From an uncultured Clostridium sp. (GTDB lineage: Bacteria; Bacillota; Clostridia; Clostridiales; Clostridiaceae): 64,000 nt of DNA. A program made the position numbers and the translations under genes. Below, one piece after another: positions 61,879 through 64,000 of the stretch (position 1 is its first letter; every line of letters starts with the position of its first letter). The notes beneath the pieces are model-generated. The model was given only the letters and a program-made list of their open reading frames with translations, was not told where the DNA came from and made no database searches. The stretch covers positions 186,001-250,000 of the forward strand of contig NZ_CAMQZG010000001.1 in NCBI RefSeq assembly GCF_947039605.1. Reading direction: 5' to 3'.

Positions 61879-63294
61879 CTACATTTCATATATTCCAAGT
61901 TGTCTAACATGTTTTGTATGTGACCACTCTTTATTATCTTTATTAACTATCCCTTGCATTGTTATAGGTACCCAAGTTAACACATAAATTGCTGAACCTA
62001 CATATCTAATAACCTCATCTTTAACATCTTTACCAAGAATCTTCACACTTACAACAAAGAAGATTATCGCATATATAACATTAAATAATGTAAGCATAAA
62101 TTTATCATCTAAAATTGATAAGTTCACTACAAAGAATGGTTGTATAAATGCTACAGCAAGGAATGCTGTCATCATTGATAATGTTCTTCCAATCTTCACC
62201 TTGTCCTTCATCATCATAGTAGCTATAAATGCTATCTCTGCAAGACATATAACTCCCCAAAGTCCATCATAAAATATATAATTCGAGAAGAAACATCTAA
62301 GTTGGTCAATAAATACTGATGATAGAGCTGTAAATACTAAAGATATTGCAAGCAATGCCGTCATAAATGGTTGCATTACATACATAGCACAGTCAAATGC
62401 TATCATATCCCTCTCTTTAATGGCTTTCACTAACAGTTTCCAAGTATATCTACTTGCGACATCTGCAAACCCTTGCATCCATCTTTTTCTTTGTTTCCAT
62501 GAATCATCAAGTGTTAAGGGCTTTTCATCATAAATAATAGCATCATCTGCTATACCTACTCTTTTACCATTTAAAACAAGTTTACATGTAAATTCTAAGT
62601 CTTCTGTAAGGCAAGTTGCACCCCAGCCCATCTCTTTTAAAATGTCTGTAGTAAGAACAAAACCTGTCCCACCTAGCTGCGCTGATAATCCTATAGAATC
62701 TCTTCCAAATTGAAGTCTTCTTACTGTTGAACCAAGTGATAAATCACAAGACTCTGTAACCCAAGAGTCTTTAGGATTCTTTGTTTCAATATAACATTGA
62801 ACAACTTCATATCCATCACACATCTTTGAATTCATTTTTTGTAAAAATTCTCTATCAACTAAATTATCTGCATCAAATATCCCTATTGCATCATAGTGTT
62901 TTTCCATTTCAAAAATTCTTTTGAACATCCACTCTAAAGCAAAACCTTTTCCTCTTTTTTCTTTATTGAATCTCTCATGTACATTCGCACCACATTTTCT
63001 AGCAACTTCCGCTGTTGAATCAGTGCAGTTATCAGCTATTACAAAAACATCATAAAGTTCTTTTGGGTAGTTTAGTTCATTAAAACTATCAACTAGATTA
63101 CCAATAACAACTTCTTCGTTATGTGCTGACACAATAAGTGCAAAACTTTTTTCCGGACTTTTTACCTTAGTTTCTCTATCTTTATCTTTTGATAGCTTGT
63201 ATGCACCAATAAGACCAATTATAAAGTGATATGCCATCATTGCTAATATGATTAAAGGGAAGATTATACTAACTATAAAAAAGCTCTTTTCCAT
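61879..63294 (-). CDS. Membrane glycosyltransferase, GT2 family (processive type)
   Basis: 471 residues from the ATG at 63294 (AGGAGTG eight bases upstream; GTG at 63303 lies in that site). An N-terminal transmembrane segment is followed by the GT2 domain with ALIVSAHNEEVVIGNLVDSF, FVIADNCTDSTAEVA, GIFDADNLVD (DxD), CLTEDLEF and QRKRWMQG (QxxRW), the set found in cellulose/hyaluronan-type processive synthases. Four or five transmembrane segments follow (about 305-460). It is monocistronic, with its own promoter and terminator. The sugar is not inferable. Confidence 0.9.
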   Translation of the reverse strand: MEKSFFIVSIIFPLIILAMMAYHFIIGLIGAYKLSKDKDRETKVKSPEKSFALIVSAHNEEVVIGNLVDSFNELNYPKELYDVFVIADNCTDSTAEVARKCGANVHERFNKEKRGKGFALEWMFKRIFEMEKHYDAIGIFDADNLVDREFLQKMNSKMCDGYEVVQCYIETKNPKDSWVTESCDLSLGSTVRRLQFGRDSIGLSAQLGGTGFVLTTDILKEMGWGATCLTEDLEFTCKLVLNGKRVGIADDAIIYDEKPLTLDDSWKQRKRWMQGFADVASRYTWKLLVKAIKERDMIAFDCAMYVMQPFMTALLAISLVFTALSSVFIDQLRCFFSNYIFYDGLWGVICLAEIAFIATMMMKDKVKIGRTLSMMTAFLAVAFIQPFFVVNLSILDDKFMLTLFNVIYAIIFFVVSVKILGKDVKDEVIRYVGSAIYVLTWVPITMQGIVNKDNKEWSHTKHVRQLGIYEM

Positions 63295-63372
63295 ATTTGT
63301 CACTCCTAAAATTTAATTACCAAAAAATACATTTTTTCCAAATTTTATATTTTCTATTTATTGTCTTTTACT

Positions 63373-63401
63373 ATTATATTATTTATCAAGTAAAAATTCA
63401 A
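63373..63401 (-). promoter_or_regulatory. Sigma-A promoter of the glycosyltransferase gene
   Basis: On the minus strand TTGAAT (63401-63396), 17-base spacer and TATAAT (63378-63373), 78 bases before the ATG. Confidence 0.8.
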
Positions 63402-63490
63402 ATATTTTATAACATTGTAAGTTATTTTTAATAGATTACCTTTACATTTAAGCATATTTAAATTAATATGCTTTTACCTTTATATTAATT

Positions 63491-63531
63491 ACACAAATAA
63501 AAGGTGAATATACTAATGTATATTCACCTTT
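63491..63531 (-). terminator. Intrinsic terminator after ilvC
   Basis: A 14-bp stem AAAGGTGAATATAC/GTATATTCACCTTT (63500-63513, 63518-63531) with a 4-base loop, followed on the minus strand by TATTTGTG. It lies 32 bases after the ilvC stop. Confidence 0.85.
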
Positions 63532-63563
63532 ATTATAAACTATATTTCAAATTAAGTTAACAA

Positions 63564-64000
<437 letters not shown>

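Overview
The window is AT-rich and looks like chromosomal DNA of an anaerobic, endospore-forming, peritrichously flagellated Firmicute of the Clostridium sensu stricto type. The grounds are a pyruvate:ferredoxin oxidoreductase, an alpha/beta-type small acid-soluble spore protein, a FliW/CsrA pair, a FliY-type motor switch, CheC/CheD chemotaxis and strong AGGAGG ribosome sites. The flagellar, chemotaxis and nifJ order recalls, from memory, the motility region of solventogenic clostridia; species was not determined. Almost every gene lies on the minus strand, so read from right to left.

Region 1 (1-10726, minus) is the early flagellar operon flgB-flgC-fliE-fliF-fliG-fliH-fliI-fliJ-fliK-flgD-TIGR02530 gene-flgE. 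The window cuts flgE before its C-terminus. FlgE carries at least four copies of a ~100-residue repeat and FliK carries 32-residue tandem repeats, so hook subunit and hook-length ruler are both expanded.

Region 2 (11162-23267, minus) holds flagellins and their modification. It has a divergent second flagellin beside a FliB-type lysine methylase, a seven-gene pseudaminic-acid operon (pseB, an unknown 115-residue protein, a pseF-pseH fusion, pseG, pseI, an extra sugar-nucleotide SDR, pseC), a Maf-type flagellin glycosyltransferase, and the main short flagellin fliC. The fliC leader has a near-perfect sigma-D promoter and a textbook CsrA-binding hairpin.

Region 3 (23311-29943, minus) is the late operon flgM-flgN-flgK-flgL-fliW-csrA-fliS-fliD-fliT-like, with a probable sigma-D promoter. 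It encodes the anti-sigma factor, the filament junction and cap, the export chaperones, and the FliW-CsrA switch that should act on the fliC leader.

Region 4 (30044-33969) is a non-flagellar module between two motility operons: an XRE regulator plus membrane protein (minus), divergent from an ABC ATPase and permease (plus).

Region 5 (33981-43079, minus) is the chemotaxis and motor-switch operon fapA(DUF342)-cheW-cheD-cheR-cheA-cheC-cheY-cheW-fliM-fliY. It lacks cheB.

Region 6 (43250-64000) is housekeeping: a Cys/His-rich DUF1292 protein, nifJ (PFOR), murG, a SASP (plus), recJ, an M16 peptidase, cfa, a small secreted protein, an FMN reductase (plus), a DJ-1/PfpI protein, topoisomerase IV parC-parE behind selU, a membrane glycosyltransferase, and the 3' part of ilvC cut by the right edge. 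I saw no rRNA, tRNA, CRISPR array, insertion sequence or prophage.
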